64,000 bases of DNA from Symbiodinium sp. CCMP2592 (taxonomy: Eukaryota > Sar > Dinophyceae > Suessiales > Symbiodiniaceae). Where the stretch lies: contig CAJNDT010005556.1 in assembly GCA_905221615.1 (NCBI GenBank), positions 572,559-636,558 on the forward strand. Direction: 5' to 3'. The position numbers and the translations under genes are program-made. Positions within the stretch are counted from its first letter, which is position 1; each line of letters opens with the position of its first letter. Shown piece after piece: positions 50,256 through 51,910 of this stretch. The notes under the pieces are model-generated. The model did no database searches. It saw only the letters and a list, made by a program, of their open reading frames with translations, and was not told the DNA's origin.

Positions 50256-51210
50256 GACTTCAATGCCTCCAAGTGGCCTACACGTGGGACAAGGAGCAAG
50301 CAAACTATCGTCTTGATCCTCAACGTCGACCTTCACTCAGCTCACGGTCGCGATGATAGTCACATCCCGCAGCTGTAGTTAAGAATCGCCGAGTTGGGAA
50401 TGCCTGATCAAGCCATTGATGAAGATGACAGTGAAGAGTGTTGCTTCGATGGCTGTTTTGAGAGCTACAGTCTTGAGTGGTCTACTGATGGTGATTCTGT
50501 TGATCACGGAGCGCGCAGTCATGGTGATCTGAACGACGCTTGCCGTGATGTCGACGATCTGAGCGACGACTCTGCTTCTGTTGATGATGGTAATGATGAT
50601 GGTGGTGGTGGTGATAGCGTTAGCAGTGGTACCGTTCACATTGTTGATTGTTGGGCCACTGTTGAACTTTATGCTGCTGCTGATGGTGGTGGTGGTGGTG
50701 GCGGTGGTGGTGGTGGTGGTGGTGCTGCTGCTGCTGCTTGTAACACGACTCAGGAATTGGAAGCGATCCCGGAGAAACAAGCGATAGCATCGCTGATCCT
50801 ATGATAGTAACAAGATTCAGCATTAGGTACGGCCCCCACTCAGTTGTTATAGTTGAATAATATTCATAATATAGAGATATTAGGACCTCACTAGTAGCCC
50901 TATTATAGACTCTTACTGTAGGGGGGCCGTACCCAAATTCAGCATCTCATGCGCAAGTCGCCTTAACACAACAGGACGCGAACAGTATTGAACATTGCGA
51001 GTATCCCTTTCAGAAAGTCGCCAATCCTATCTGTGACGGTAGCAGATAACTAGTAATGGATAGTAGCGATCGTCTTCCAATAAAAGTGACAATAACAATA
51101 ATGGTGTGCTCCGAACGTCTTTCGCATGTAAGGATCGCAACCGTATGTCAGCACCACGGCAGGACTACTCCCTGGAAGAGATCCGCAAGCGCGCTCCGGC
51201 AATCGACGAG
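12093..51210 (+). CDS. NAMPT: Nicotinamide phosphoribosyltransferase, 29-exon gene
   Basis: The enzyme makes nicotinamide mononucleotide from nicotinamide and PRPP, the entry step of NAD salvage. Twenty-nine exons read collinearly along the family and all joins keep phase, giving about 500 residues against 491 for the human enzyme. Visible landmarks are [17 protein letters not shown] near the start, [12 protein letters not shown] with Arg208, [11 protein letters not shown] with Asp230, [14 protein letters not shown] with His264, [10 protein letters not shown] with Arg331 and Asp333, [35 protein letters not shown] and [11 protein letters not shown]. These match the known substrate-binding and catalytic positions (human Arg196, Asp219, His247, Arg311, Asp313). 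Start chosen at 12093 because the ATG sits in GCGGCCATGG and its exon joins in phase. Donors are 10 GT, 12 GC and 6 GA; 27 of 28 acceptors are AG|G. The 3' end is unresolved: the frame stays open after 51210 and the stop exon was not identified. A copia element and a whole other gene lie in its introns. Confidence 0.9.
12191..12235 (+). CDS. NAMPT: NAMPT exon 2
   Basis: Encodes [14 protein letters not shown], matching the conserved family N-terminal ATDSYK motif. Acceptor AAG|GA, donor GC (GCAGCT). Confidence 0.88.
12535..12668. mobile_element. Fold-back element, family C, long copy
   Basis: CTTGGAGGGTCGGGGGACTT at the left and AAGTCCCCCGACCCTACAAG at the right, with TAATTGGGGTTATGG inside. 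Confidence 0.75.
12721..12821. mobile_element. Fold-back element, family A, copy 2
   Basis: GGGAGTTTCCGAAATTAGG at the left, CCCCTATTTTCGGAAACCCC at the right, GGATCCTACTATTTGGGG inside. It lies in the NAMPT intron between exons 2 and 3. Confidence 0.85.
12949..12983 (+). CDS. NAMPT: NAMPT exon 3
   Basis: Thirty-five nt reading [11 protein letters not shown], matching the family motif H-x-x-Q-Y-P. Acceptor CAG|GT, donor GT (GTGGCT). Confidence 0.85.
13528..13587 (+). CDS. NAMPT: NAMPT exon 4
   Basis: Encodes [20 protein letters not shown], the family VYSYFE segment. Acceptor AAG|GT, donor GT (GTGGGG). Confidence 0.9.
14099..14144 (+). CDS. NAMPT: NAMPT exon 5
   Basis: Encodes [15 protein letters not shown], the conserved FGLQY segment. 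Acceptor GAG|GT, donor GT (GTCAGG). Confidence 0.9.
15533..15653. mobile_element. Fold-back element, family C, copy 1
   Basis: CTTGGAGGATCATGGGAC at the left and GTCCCATGATCCTTTAAG at the right enclose TAAGTAAGGTTATAAGTACC. Confidence 0.85.
15689..15760 (+). CDS. NAMPT: NAMPT exon 6
   Basis: Encodes [20 protein letters not shown] and on to YKE, corresponding to the family helix ending in EHF. Acceptor CAG|GT, donor GA (GAAGCC). Confidence 0.85.
16161..16190 (+). CDS. NAMPT: NAMPT exon 7 (30 nt)
   Basis: Encodes [10 protein letters not shown], matching the family GWNYIL-like segment. Acceptor GAG|GC, donor GC (GCGAGG). Confidence 0.83.
16522..16612. mobile_element. Fold-back element, family B, reversed copy
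   Basis: TAGGGGCCTGAGAAGTTCGAATAGG at the left carries the family B right end in reverse, and GGTAATTCTTTAGGCC closes it. Confidence 0.55.
16772..16807 (+). CDS. NAMPT: NAMPT exon 8
   Basis: Encodes [11 protein letters not shown], almost identical to the family LPIEIKAVPEG segment. Acceptor AAG|GA, donor GC (GCACCG). Confidence 0.9.
16855..16955. repeat. TTTAGGG telomere-like array
   Basis: About a dozen TTTAGGG and TTTAGGA units with few interruptions, shortly after the exon 8 donor. Confidence 0.9.
17483..17570. mobile_element. Fold-back element, family E, copy 1
   Basis: GATATAAATCCTGCATTACC and its inverted complement GTGCAGGATTTATATC bound 88 bp. A half copy is at 33365-33435. Confidence 0.8.
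18304..18373. mobile_element. Fold-back element, family F, copy 1
   Basis: Starts GACCCCCCAAAGTAGGTAAA and GGCCCAAAACCTGTA, ends TTTTGGGGGTCCAGG. It ends 27 bp before NAMPT exon 9. Confidence 0.75.
18400..18437 (+). CDS. NAMPT: NAMPT exon 9
   Basis: Encodes [12 protein letters not shown], equivalent to the family VIPRGNVLFTV strand. Acceptor CAG|GCA and donor GT (GTAGCT). Confidence 0.87.
18592..18651 (+). CDS. NAMPT: NAMPT exon 10
   Basis: Encodes [20 protein letters not shown], very close to the family TDPECYWLTNW segment. The intron before it is only 154 bp. Acceptor AAG|GTA, donor GC (GCGGTT). Confidence 0.93.
19269..19328 (+). CDS. NAMPT: NAMPT exon 11
   Basis: Encodes [20 protein letters not shown], the family WYPITVATNSR segment. 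Acceptor CAG|GT, donor GC (GCTTGA). Confidence 0.93.
19755..19935. repeat. Telomere-like C-strand block with ACTCTAAACCC variant
   Basis: Mixed CCCTAAA, CTCTAAA and CTCGAAA units. It faces G-strand TTTAGGG blocks at 19597-19613 and 19975-20005. Confidence 0.88.
20036..20125. mobile_element. Fold-back element, family B, copy 1
   Basis: TAGGGGCCTGAATGATTACC at the left, CCCCAAAACCCTATTCTAAT and TTAAGGCCCCTA at the right. A partial copy follows at about 20280-20352. Confidence 0.85.
20163..20202 (+). CDS. NAMPT: NAMPT exon 12
   Basis: Encodes [13 protein letters not shown], the variable stretch before the KLHDFG motif. Acceptor CAG|GC, donor GA (GAGGAG). Confidence 0.78.
20751..20818 (+). CDS. 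NAMPT: NAMPT exon 13
   Basis: Encodes [20 protein letters not shown] then IG, including the conserved Arg of DFGFRG. Acceptor CAG|GA. The donor is GA with a one-base ambiguity caused by GG at the junction. Confidence 0.93.
21740..21870. repeat. Short tandem repeat of TCTCCTGGTGGT-like unit
   Basis: Imperfect 12- to 17-base units built from CTGGTGGTCTC and CTGGCGGTCTC, about eight units. Confidence 0.8.
22125..22212. mobile_element. Fold-back element, family A, copy 5 (reversed interior)
   Basis: GGGAGTTTCCGAAAGTTGGG at the left, GGTTTCGGAAACGCCC at the right; the interior GTACCCTAAATAGTAGGATC is the reverse complement of the other copies. AAAT flanks both ends and may be a target duplication. 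Confidence 0.75.
22307..22410. mobile_element. Fold-back element, family B, copy
   Basis: TAAGGGCCTTAATAGTTAC at the left and AAAGCCCTATTCTAATGC then TTAAGGCCCCTA at the right. Confidence 0.8.
22612..22704 (+). CDS. NAMPT: NAMPT exon 14
   Basis: Encodes [20 protein letters not shown] and on to [10 protein letters not shown], including the conserved Asp of GTDT. Acceptor CAG|GC, donor GT (GTGAGC). This is the longest exon at 93 nt. Confidence 0.93.
22744..22813. mobile_element. Fold-back element with 17-bp terminal inverted repeats
   Basis: GAATAACCTACCTTTTC and GAAAAGGTAGGTTATTC enclose about 36 bp, 40 bp after the exon 14 donor. Single copy. Confidence 0.75.
23590..23648. repeat. (ATG)n microsatellite
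   Basis: About 17 perfect GAT/ATG units. Confidence 0.95.
23829..23903 (+). CDS. NAMPT: NAMPT exon 15
   Basis: Encodes [20 protein letters not shown] and E, with the catalytic His of the EHSTI motif. The 3' end has a GC donor (GCATCG). The 5' border is uncertain, because the in-phase acceptor is AAG|C, the only one not followed by G. Confidence 0.88.
24355..24449. mobile_element. Fold-back element, family B, copy 2
   Basis: TAGGGGCCTCAATCATTACC at the left and AAACCCTATTCTACTTATTC then AGGCCCCTA at the right, 330 bp before the nested gene. Confidence 0.85.
24782..25997 (+). CDS. Nested gene exon 1 with signal peptide
   Basis: Four hundred and five codons plus one base. An in-frame stop follows at 26018 if unspliced. 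The proposed donor is GT (GTCACC) with acceptor CAG|GTGAG at 26027, which would make a 29-nt intron. A Met 30 codons upstream (24692) is also in frame but lacks the clean signal peptide. Confidence 0.8.
24782..29037 (+). CDS. Secreted Cys-rich protein of unknown function, nested in a NAMPT intron
   Basis: I do not recognise the family. The first exon (24782-25997) opens with a good context (GCCATGG) and a signal peptide [19 protein letters not shown], followed by a 400-residue region with many Cys in its first third and a predicted helical, glutamine-rich stretch (about residues 310-360). Likely following exons are 26027-26119, 26276-26526, 26633-26701, 28219-28316, 28381-28493, 28616-28802 and 28963-29037, the last ending WLGSC and TAA. 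They read as aromatic and Cys-containing extracellular sequence ([55 protein letters not shown]). Donors again include GC. The gene lies on the same strand as NAMPT between its exons 15 and 16. An extracellular or endomembrane location is inferred from the signal peptide only; the phase at the fourth-fifth exon join was not fully resolved. Confidence 0.7.
26027..26119 (+). CDS. Nested gene exon 2
   Basis: Reads [20 protein letters not shown] then [10 protein letters not shown]. Five Cys in 31 residues support this frame. The donor GC falls inside the 16-bp direct repeat at 26110-26125. Confidence 0.7.
26145..26237. mobile_element. Fold-back element, family D, inside a 156-bp intron
   Basis: GGCCCCAAAGTAGTTCCTT and AAGGAACTACTTTGGGGCC are perfect inverted complements around GGGGTTCATATATAGAATCC. 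It makes up over half of the intron between exons 2 and 3 of the nested gene. Confidence 0.88.
26276..26526 (+). CDS. Nested gene exon 3
   Basis: Reads [20 protein letters not shown] and continues through [19 protein letters not shown] to PKNLGSCAE. It starts inside the second copy of the 16-bp repeat (26266-26281) and ends before a GC-type donor. Confidence 0.75.
26633..26701 (+). CDS. Nested gene exon 4
   Basis: Reads [20 protein letters not shown] then CHQ. Acceptor CAG|GG. The 3' border is uncertain by one or two bases. Confidence 0.6.
28219..28316 (+). CDS. Nested gene exon 5
   Basis: Reads [20 protein letters not shown] then [12 protein letters not shown]. Acceptor CAG|GG, donor GC (GCTACT). 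The sequence at the donor (AGGGCTACTTCG) is nearly repeated at the next acceptor (AGGGCTACGTCG). Confidence 0.65.
28381..28493 (+). CDS. Nested gene exon 6
   Basis: Reads [20 protein letters not shown] and on through [14 protein letters not shown]. Acceptor GAG|GG, donor GC (GCACTT) in phase with the next exon. Confidence 0.65.
28616..28802 (+). CDS. Nested gene exon 7
   Basis: Reads [20 protein letters not shown], then [18 protein letters not shown] and ends near LPSDA. Acceptor CAG|G. Confidence 0.7.
28831..28936. mobile_element. Fold-back element, family D-like copy
   Basis: ACCTATAGTCTCCATTGCAG at the left and AAGGAACTACAATGAAGATT at the right, with AAAGGATCCTAGAAGGTAAC inside. It fills most of the last intron of the nested gene. 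Confidence 0.75.
28963..29037 (+). CDS. Nested gene exon 8 (stop codon)
   Basis: Reads [20 protein letters not shown] then LGSC and TAA. CAGGGTCC occurs at both the previous exon end and this acceptor. Confidence 0.68.
   Translation, partial: GPGDWEPYQVHQLKESLVKWLGSC
29196..29554 (+). other. Open frame of doubtful meaning before the tandem array
   Basis: A 188-codon frame (29196-29762) begins here and runs into the first 501-bp repeat. Its composition is not clearly coding and it has no recognised motif, so I do not call it a gene. Confidence 0.3.
29555..30808. repeat. 501-bp tandem array with nested 84-bp subrepeats
   Basis: Copies begin at 29555, 30056 and 30557 (exact 501-bp period); the third breaks off at 30808. 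They are near identical. Each full copy contains three internal subrepeats of 83-85 bp that start AGCGGGCATTCCGGGTG (29805, 29890 and 29973 in copy 1). Confidence 0.95.
30984..31103. mobile_element. Fold-back element, family C, copy 2
   Basis: CTTGGAGGATCAGGGGAC at the left, CCCATGATCCTTTACG at the right, interior TAAGTAAGGTTATAAGTACC identical to the 15533 copy. Confidence 0.85.
31550..31603 (+). CDS. NAMPT: NAMPT exon 16
   Basis: Encodes [18 protein letters not shown], the family segment before VSDSYD. Acceptor CAG|GTC and donor GTC. It lies 7.6 kb downstream of exon 15. Confidence 0.87.
31654..31753. mobile_element. Fold-back element, family A, copy 3
   Basis: GGAGTTTCCGAAAATTAGGG at the left, CCCCTATTTTCGGAAACTCC at the right. 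It starts 50 bp after the exon 16 donor. Confidence 0.87.
32495..32530 (+). CDS. NAMPT: NAMPT exon 17
   Basis: Encodes [12 protein letters not shown], the family VSDSYDIYNAC segment. Acceptor CAG|GTC, donor GA (GACGGC). Confidence 0.9.
33246..33282 (+). CDS. NAMPT: NAMPT exon 18
   Basis: Encodes [12 protein letters not shown], matching the family WGEDLRHLI segment. Acceptor AAG|GAC repeats the previous donor GAC. The donor is GC (GCCGAT). Confidence 0.88.
33300..33365. repeat. TTTAGGG block after exon 18 donor
   Basis: About eight TTTAGGG units begin 20 bp after the GC donor of exon 18. C-strand units follow at about 33660-33815 towards the next acceptor. Confidence 0.88.
34265..34355 (+). 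CDS. NAMPT: NAMPT exon 19 with PRPP-binding RPDSG
   Basis: Encodes [20 protein letters not shown] then DTCKQILKI. Arg331 and Asp333 of RPDSG correspond to the family catalytic Arg/Asp pair. Acceptor CAG|GCCG repeats the previous donor GCCG. The donor is GT (GTGCGG). Confidence 0.95.
34440..34775. repeat. CAA/CAG and GTC/GTA/GGA trinucleotide repeats
   Basis: A CAA/CAG-rich stretch to 34550, then GTCGTGGTCGTGG and (GTA)n from 34640 to 34750, ending in GGA units. Confidence 0.9.
34958..35005. repeat. (TA)n microsatellite
   Basis: Two TA runs separated by CATA. Confidence 0.95.
35201..35222 (+). CDS. NAMPT: NAMPT exon 20 (22-nt microexon)
   Basis: Twenty-two nt reading CEQFKED between KIL and [11 protein letters not shown]. 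Acceptor CAG|GTGCG repeats the previous donor GTGCG. The donor is GC (GCGGCT). The exon is needed to keep phase across the join. Confidence 0.78.
35351..35414 (+). CDS. NAMPT: NAMPT exon 21
   Basis: Encodes [20 protein letters not shown] then D, the family KLLPPYLRVIQGDG segment. Acceptor GAG|GT, donor GC (GCAGGG). Confidence 0.94.
35560..35590 (+). CDS. NAMPT: NAMPT exon 22 (31 nt)
   Basis: Encodes VDYESIPKI, equivalent to the family GVDI segment after QGDG. Acceptor TAG|GC, donor GC (GCTTGG). Confidence 0.85.
35704..35728 (+). CDS. NAMPT: NAMPT exon 23 (25-nt microexon)
   Basis: Encodes KSLKNAGF, joining in phase to KIL upstream and AADN downstream. Acceptor GAG|GA, donor GT (GTCCCT). Confidence 0.78.
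35871..35940 (+). CDS. NAMPT: NAMPT exon 24 (FGSGG loop)
   Basis: Encodes [20 protein letters not shown] then TFK, the family phosphate-binding FGSGGGLLQK loop. Acceptor CAG|GC, donor GC (GCTCCC). The copia element lies in the following intron. Confidence 0.95.
35985..36185. repeat. Mixed tetranucleotide microsatellites beside the copia insertion
   Basis: Runs of ATCA, TCTG/TCTA and TACC, followed by CATG/TATG-rich sequence. The copia element inserted at the downstream edge of this simple-sequence zone. Confidence 0.9.
36283..36466 (+). repeat. 5' LTR of copia element
   Basis: One hundred and eighty-four bp starting TGTGAAAATAACACC and ending TTTCGCA, the usual TG...CA ends. Carries five ACTTT motifs and AGGG/TTTAGGG-like sequence near 36424. 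Confidence 0.95.
36467..36482 (+). other. Primer binding site of copia element
   Basis: TGGTAGCGGAGCTG follows the 5' LTR directly. TGG plus this sequence is what is expected of a site complementary to the 3' end of an initiator-Met-type tRNA; the exact tRNA was not checked. Confidence 0.65.
36510..39743 (+). CDS. Copia gag-protease and start of integrase
   Basis: One thousand and seventy-seven codons. The N-terminal third is a copia-type Gag (opening [13 protein letters not shown]), followed by a Gly-Lys repeat of about 50 residues (about 250-305) and a CCHC zinc knuckle [14 protein letters not shown] at about residue 314. The aspartic protease motif DSGA is at Asp573. The pre-integrase zinc motif lies near residues 1010-1030 ([15 protein letters not shown]) and the first integrase Asp in QMDFSFLG at about 1049. 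The frame then ends early in the integrase core, where the family sequence continues in another frame. A single long polyprotein is normal for copia, so the split from the next frame is most simply a pair of indels. ACTTT occurs here in all three frames. Confidence 0.9.
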   Translation: MALGGEDNFTGKLRLPLPETFSGNPADWEEWSWNFKAYISMFEVGAVTLMDNAEMRTAAQGDFTDADLTVTLGTGDVDPEQTANRVLFSRKLHYLISQLVKDSAKLVVRQNEDSNGFETWRRLYKKFSLPGATRSTSLLTQLLDFKFNPATFEQDFNVWETIKSRYERQVGQPLPDGVLVATLLNKTSGALQQHLRLNAQTLATYAQVREVILEYHRSRLLMNPVAQTSANATFAGGASAPMDIGALAAALWKGKGRKGKGKKGKGKGKGKGKGKGKDFSKSFGKGGQHWNFMMKGKGRGKGKGKPTSGSTSVCWTCGKTGHFSSNCPLNRVSAVEGEELYPSEDAGDWNHFGESDDWTDWTEWAVNAVTELYNDPNSWDQTWDDQLWSWDAWSWDVDPWGWSSDFTSEVWPSEAAPSAKAETLAKPKEEASSSSGAATLPVSAVTLQGPPGLSTPKAKPKAKASISPSTLLMSAVVLGNFGLGNTFRVDGMTNGVVDFSFGGFGECENFEPTACMAPLETFSLNGRTEENQRLFSVGDLDLKNLNTTFKDIALEEHLIASTLEDTEPWILFDSGAATHCCPKDFASEWPLLPLTGKAPPLRSISGQPLTVFGRRLVKVDFEGQPCFLHFYVCDVPYCVVSVGRLLRSGFDVNLSSKKANTLETPDGHKVPITRHGSLLFLRPTLAPFNREEFEVVCNTFHTQSAQGTIVAPVFRPVVQYHIDKWELSGNTLTRVHKRARATFFSPEGTKDRPVDLKDLSDERVTYFEYADGRKETFTDNWRKAENPKGPAPERFVGKTVFKLSSKPTGRKLVGKQTTLPEPTPARKPQPLEQQQEPLAEAPQPLFKQPTKGLKEQSTEDTFRLRLEQTSSGTLEDFRKALLEQLLEKDPATGQPYTHDLWLDFPSCWVRVHYEQRTTLFVPEDPHFEEQLGDGRMTLVVRPNTEEVPFWHADNWRKRGATLISSPFVGATCFEKADLQLVECELEAPDYVARRPRGLKQPGEPTLTERLEHELTHLPFKPWCEICVRSKSKQAKSRRLSLKQPVLQMDFSFLGDKPGEEQITILNCRCSFRHGTFC
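39686..39743 (+). pseudogene. Double frame change within copia integrase core
   Basis: The integrase reading passes from the first frame to the +1 frame near 39705 (which then reads [11 protein letters not shown]) and to the +2 frame by about 39742 ([10 protein letters not shown]). Two single-base insertions or two-base deletions would explain it. No convincing slippery heptamer is seen in the overlap, so programmed frameshifting is less likely. Confidence 0.7.
39707..42490 (+). CDS. Copia integrase remainder, reverse transcriptase and RNase H
   Basis: Nine hundred and twenty-seven codons, opened by TTG and best viewed as the continuation of the polyprotein. Residues 1-160 are the rest of the integrase, with the second Asp in [10 protein letters not shown]; the expected catalytic Glu position after PVGWKQAQG appears to be Gly. 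A Pro/Ser-rich linker follows. The copia reverse transcriptase runs from about [13 protein letters not shown], with [10 protein letters not shown] and YVDD at residues 602-605. RNase H is complete, with [25 protein letters not shown] and NPADILTK, ending FGFEV and TAG. Confidence 0.92.
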   Translation: MSMFFPAWHFLLIPTKARTPYSQAELRRFVLETGRTFGVLQADPEPALLAIATSVTGEVGGLSFRKTPVGWKQAQGSVGNMQATLYGQIKALRLDILERFDVDLSVHSALFTWLVRHAQWLVNRYLCNAEGTTAFERRWRKKYAGFICRFGETVLFRKPHPQKGRAAFVPGVWLGKDTESDQHFVADATGVFKTRSVKRHPPSRQADLALLQSISARPWDPTGSKAETDTFVFPQAKRSEEATAADLSNFEQHESTEPLAPEALQEVEDLLGDDFGGDEPEAVPPRDDLSDLESLATPPDLDTFEPPHVTLDQQAQGLPRSATEAALPQPAATRPRLEEASASSPTKRTSETLPVGTSKVQRMASVTFAKTKKRFRVCDFRVSAVTTKQDLEVPVSVNQDEKELLLMKTLENPHIWYQTEFTREEEAAGMTKEMKSMRDFDVFDEVSVESVSEETLRSAISTKWVKVRKPDGTVRCRIVGRGYTQLVEDKDETFASTPSLTTLRLLLTLAVAKGWHISIGDISTAFLHALVDGDFYVIPPLEFYPEGRTLWKLKKALYGLKHSPKLWQQHFASVMEKNGFRRMKSDPNLYVHDSKQLYVLAYVDDLMFFGSRADVSTLIRDLQKDLLLKVTGTLDEGQSSSFLGRNLKRTSTFISVGMSPSYIDTMLELYGLKQCRQALAPGTDALRKQLDCEPLDPEDHKRYRRAVGQLLWLSSVRPDIMYAVKELSRGLSAPTTEREAKVKHLLKYLAGTKHFEQKLQPTLSLSPQHKAIDINIFVDSDWAGCHDTRRSTSGVSLFVLGANILSHSRTQATVALSSGEAELYAIGSGTADALFVRSLVEESKIFQKANLCVFTDSNVGKSIASRFGASRKTKHVELRYLYVQELVASGMVRIKKVLGTLNPADILTKYIAKETLHRHLPTFGFEV
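42491..42896 (+). other. Non-coding spacer after copia RNase H
   Basis: About 400 bp with no convincing frame. GCGGACATGTACTTTT occurs as a short direct repeat near 42590-42650. ACTTT is as dense here as in the coding part. Confidence 0.7.
42897..43172 (+). pseudogene. Copia third open region, first segment
   Basis: A frame opened by GTG that reads into [20 protein letters not shown] and [17 protein letters not shown]. It is probably the first part of a single downstream ORF, because the third segment (43539-44525) returns to this same frame. No known domain is recognised. Confidence 0.45.
43111..43590 (+). pseudogene. Copia third open region, middle segment
   Basis: One hundred and fifty-nine codons in the +1 frame relative to the first segment, overlapping both neighbours. 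It includes hydrophobic stretches ([27 protein letters not shown]) that could be membrane segments. No family recognised. Confidence 0.45.
43539..44525 (+). CDS. Copia third ORF, unknown product in envelope-like position
   Basis: Three hundred and twenty-eight codons downstream of RNase H, where some copia lineages carry an extra ORF. It is rich in Phe and aromatic residues, partly because of the ACTTT motif. No signal peptide, clear transmembrane segment or known motif is visible, so an envelope role is only positional inference. Confidence 0.5.
   Translation: MAGAAVELSAAMAPKTLRPPATLPPSIERPRPGHGFGQGTFVPDFSNFGFWGTLQLMLEMLFGGRQMEQLFRPGTTFDNNFVLGKSILFPGLSPVSPSMTAPELYMLMRSQLFWVFHVSPGSTLPGDPSAWSPFMLYLTLPMSVLDRALTAARQSGTFTVHFQDVVGTLENCLNISFSPRSAYLFYTFQLSISQMQGVTFPFAANEEIATFGFRPTQHWLAVNFGSGQARIWNRRYVDFLVKVATLQIPMQPTFLTFCVVRHFGQAPYTLVGDLNRYFDGTYGVQCRHFRLMHLPILPEVYQLCEDMPEGWVPLAGATPSTLTRPARL
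44845..44868 (+). other. Polypurine-like tract before 3' LTR
   Basis: The sequence CGAGGAGGCG lies directly before the 3' LTR start at 44869, the place where plus-strand priming normally occurs. The tract is short and interrupted. Confidence 0.45.
44869..45052 (+). repeat. 3' LTR of copia element
   Basis: One hundred and eighty-four bp, identical to the 5' LTR except C at 44953. The duplicated target GTTTG follows at 45053-45057. Confidence 0.95.
45058..45340. repeat. GTAT/GT microsatellite with a 133-bp tandem duplication
   Basis: Runs of GTAT, GTAC and GTAG enclose two copies of a unit containing GTGATGTGTCATTGCTTG and a T-rich stretch, at about 45126-45190 and 45259-45325. Confidence 0.8.
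45682..45737 (+). CDS. NAMPT: NAMPT exon 25
   Basis: Encodes [18 protein letters not shown], the family FKCS...VFKDP segment, joining exon 24 across the 9.7-kb intron that contains the copia element. Acceptor CAG|GC, donor GA (GACAGT). FKCS-like DNA also sits at the previous donor, a short direct repeat. Confidence 0.88.
46252..46349. mobile_element. Fold-back element, family B copy
   Basis: Opens GGGGCCTTAACAATTCGAAC and closes GATTATTGAAGCCCCTACAG, inverted complements as in the other family B copies. Confidence 0.65.
46440..46815. repeat. Telomere-like C-strand block before NAMPT exon 26
   Basis: Many degenerate CCCTAAA/CCCTGAA/CCCCAAA units over 370 bp. They precede an acceptor, while G-strand units follow the next donor from 46935. 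Confidence 0.8.
46872..46919 (+). CDS. NAMPT: NAMPT exon 26
   Basis: Encodes [16 protein letters not shown], the family DPVADPNKRSKKGRLSL segment. Acceptor GAG|GA, donor GT (GTTCAG). Confidence 0.93.
46935..47220. repeat. G-strand telomere-like and AAAGGGCTC repeats after exon 26 donor
   Basis: TTTAGGG-like units intermix with two copies of GGGTTCCTTTAAAGGGCTC (about 46973 and 47088), each followed by AAGGGTACTA. Confidence 0.75.
47445..47539. mobile_element. Fold-back element, family A, copy 4
   Basis: GGGGGTTTCCGAGATTTAGG at the left and TATTTTCGGAGACTCCC at the right, with GGATCCTGCTGTTTAGGG inside. Confidence 0.8.
48068..48167. mobile_element. Fold-back element, family B, copy with poly-T interior
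   Basis: TAGGGGCCTCAATAATTACC at the left, AGCCCTATTCTAATAATC and AAGGCCCCTA at the right. The interior carries T and G homopolymer runs. Confidence 0.8.
48253..48361. mobile_element. Fold-back element with 18-bp terminal inverted repeats
   Basis: CCCTAAGGGTCCATGTAC and its inverted complement GTACATGGACCCTTAGGG bound 109 bp. Single copy in the window. Confidence 0.75.
48555..48665. mobile_element. Fold-back element around CATATGGGTGGT
   Basis: CATATGGGTGGTTGTCAAAA at the left and GACGACCACCCATATG at the right are inverted complements. The interior also contains complementary segments. Confidence 0.7.
48747..48773 (+). CDS. NAMPT: NAMPT exon 27 (27-nt microexon, tentative)
   Basis: Encodes VDNDGIGVE, keeping phase between GRLT and GDKG. 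Acceptor CAG|GT, donor GT (GTCTCT). The corresponding family loop is variable and longer in the human protein, so similarity gives little help here. Confidence 0.55.
49383..49445 (+). CDS. NAMPT: NAMPT exon 28
   Basis: Encodes [20 protein letters not shown] then V, aligned with the family GD...LLHTVFKNGKV segment. Acceptor CAG|GG, donor GC (GCGGGC). Confidence 0.75.
50095..50250. repeat. (TA)n/(CATA)n microsatellite
   Basis: Long TA runs with CATATA interruptions followed by a CA run. The Y/I-rich frames on both strands are artefacts. Confidence 0.95.
50580..50740. repeat. GAT and GGT trinucleotide microsatellite
   Basis: GATGGTAATGATGATGG then a GGT/GGC run ending in GCT units. Confidence 0.9.
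50826..50934. mobile_element. Fold-back element bounded by GGTACGGCCCCC
   Basis: GGTACGGCCCCC at the left and GGGGGGCCGTACC at the right. The interior is AT rich (ATATAGAGATATTAGG). Single copy in the window. Confidence 0.7.
51163..51210 (+). CDS. NAMPT: NAMPT exon 29, end not resolved
   Basis: Encodes [16 protein letters not shown], matching the family YSFDEIRKNA near the C-terminus. Acceptor CAG|GA. The frame stays open after this point to a stop at 51416, far longer than the family tail, so a further splice is likely. A possible stop exon at about 52134-52170 (reading AADSESVWLRC then TGA) is unproven. Confidence 0.8.
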
Positions 51211-51449
51211 AACTCACTAGATTCCTTGGGCATAGTTCCGTGCATTTGGTATTGCAGAGAACACACAGAGATTCGGAATGCTCACGAGTGGGAAGAGTGG
51301 ATCCCCTCCCCCGCTTGCCTCCGCCCCTTCACAAAGCTTCCTTCGAGTCATGGCGGATCTTGTTGGGATCTGTGCTTCTTAGTTCCTGCGACCTGGCCGT
51401 ACTCGCAGTGGGAGTGACAGTGGCATTGTAGGAGTCGGAGGAGGAGGAG

Positions 51450-51482
<33 letters not shown>

Positions 51483-51910
51483 GAGCAGCAGCAGCAGCAG
51501 CGTGGTAACCACGGTATCATGGCACCTTTTGTTGTGCAGGACCGTAACCTGTAATGGCCGTAGACATTAGTGTGCGATTGTAGTGATTTTCGGAAGAGTC
51601 GGAGCAACAGGAGCAGGAGCAAGAATTCTCTCCAGCCATGGAGACATGTAGACCAAGAGTTGAGAGTTGAGCATAGCCGGACATCACAGGCATGATTGTC
51701 ATCCATCGGATTGCGAATTCTCACGGCATGCGTAAGCCACGAAACGCGAGTGCCGATCATCACGAGAAGCGGAGTGTCAAGAGGGTCGTTGAACTGCAAA
51801 CCCCTATTATGATAGTATACGGCTGCATACCATAGCATGTAGAAGTGTAATGTAGCGTACTATCGCATATATTGTCGTAGATCACAATAATATTTATAGT
51901 ATACAAGTGC

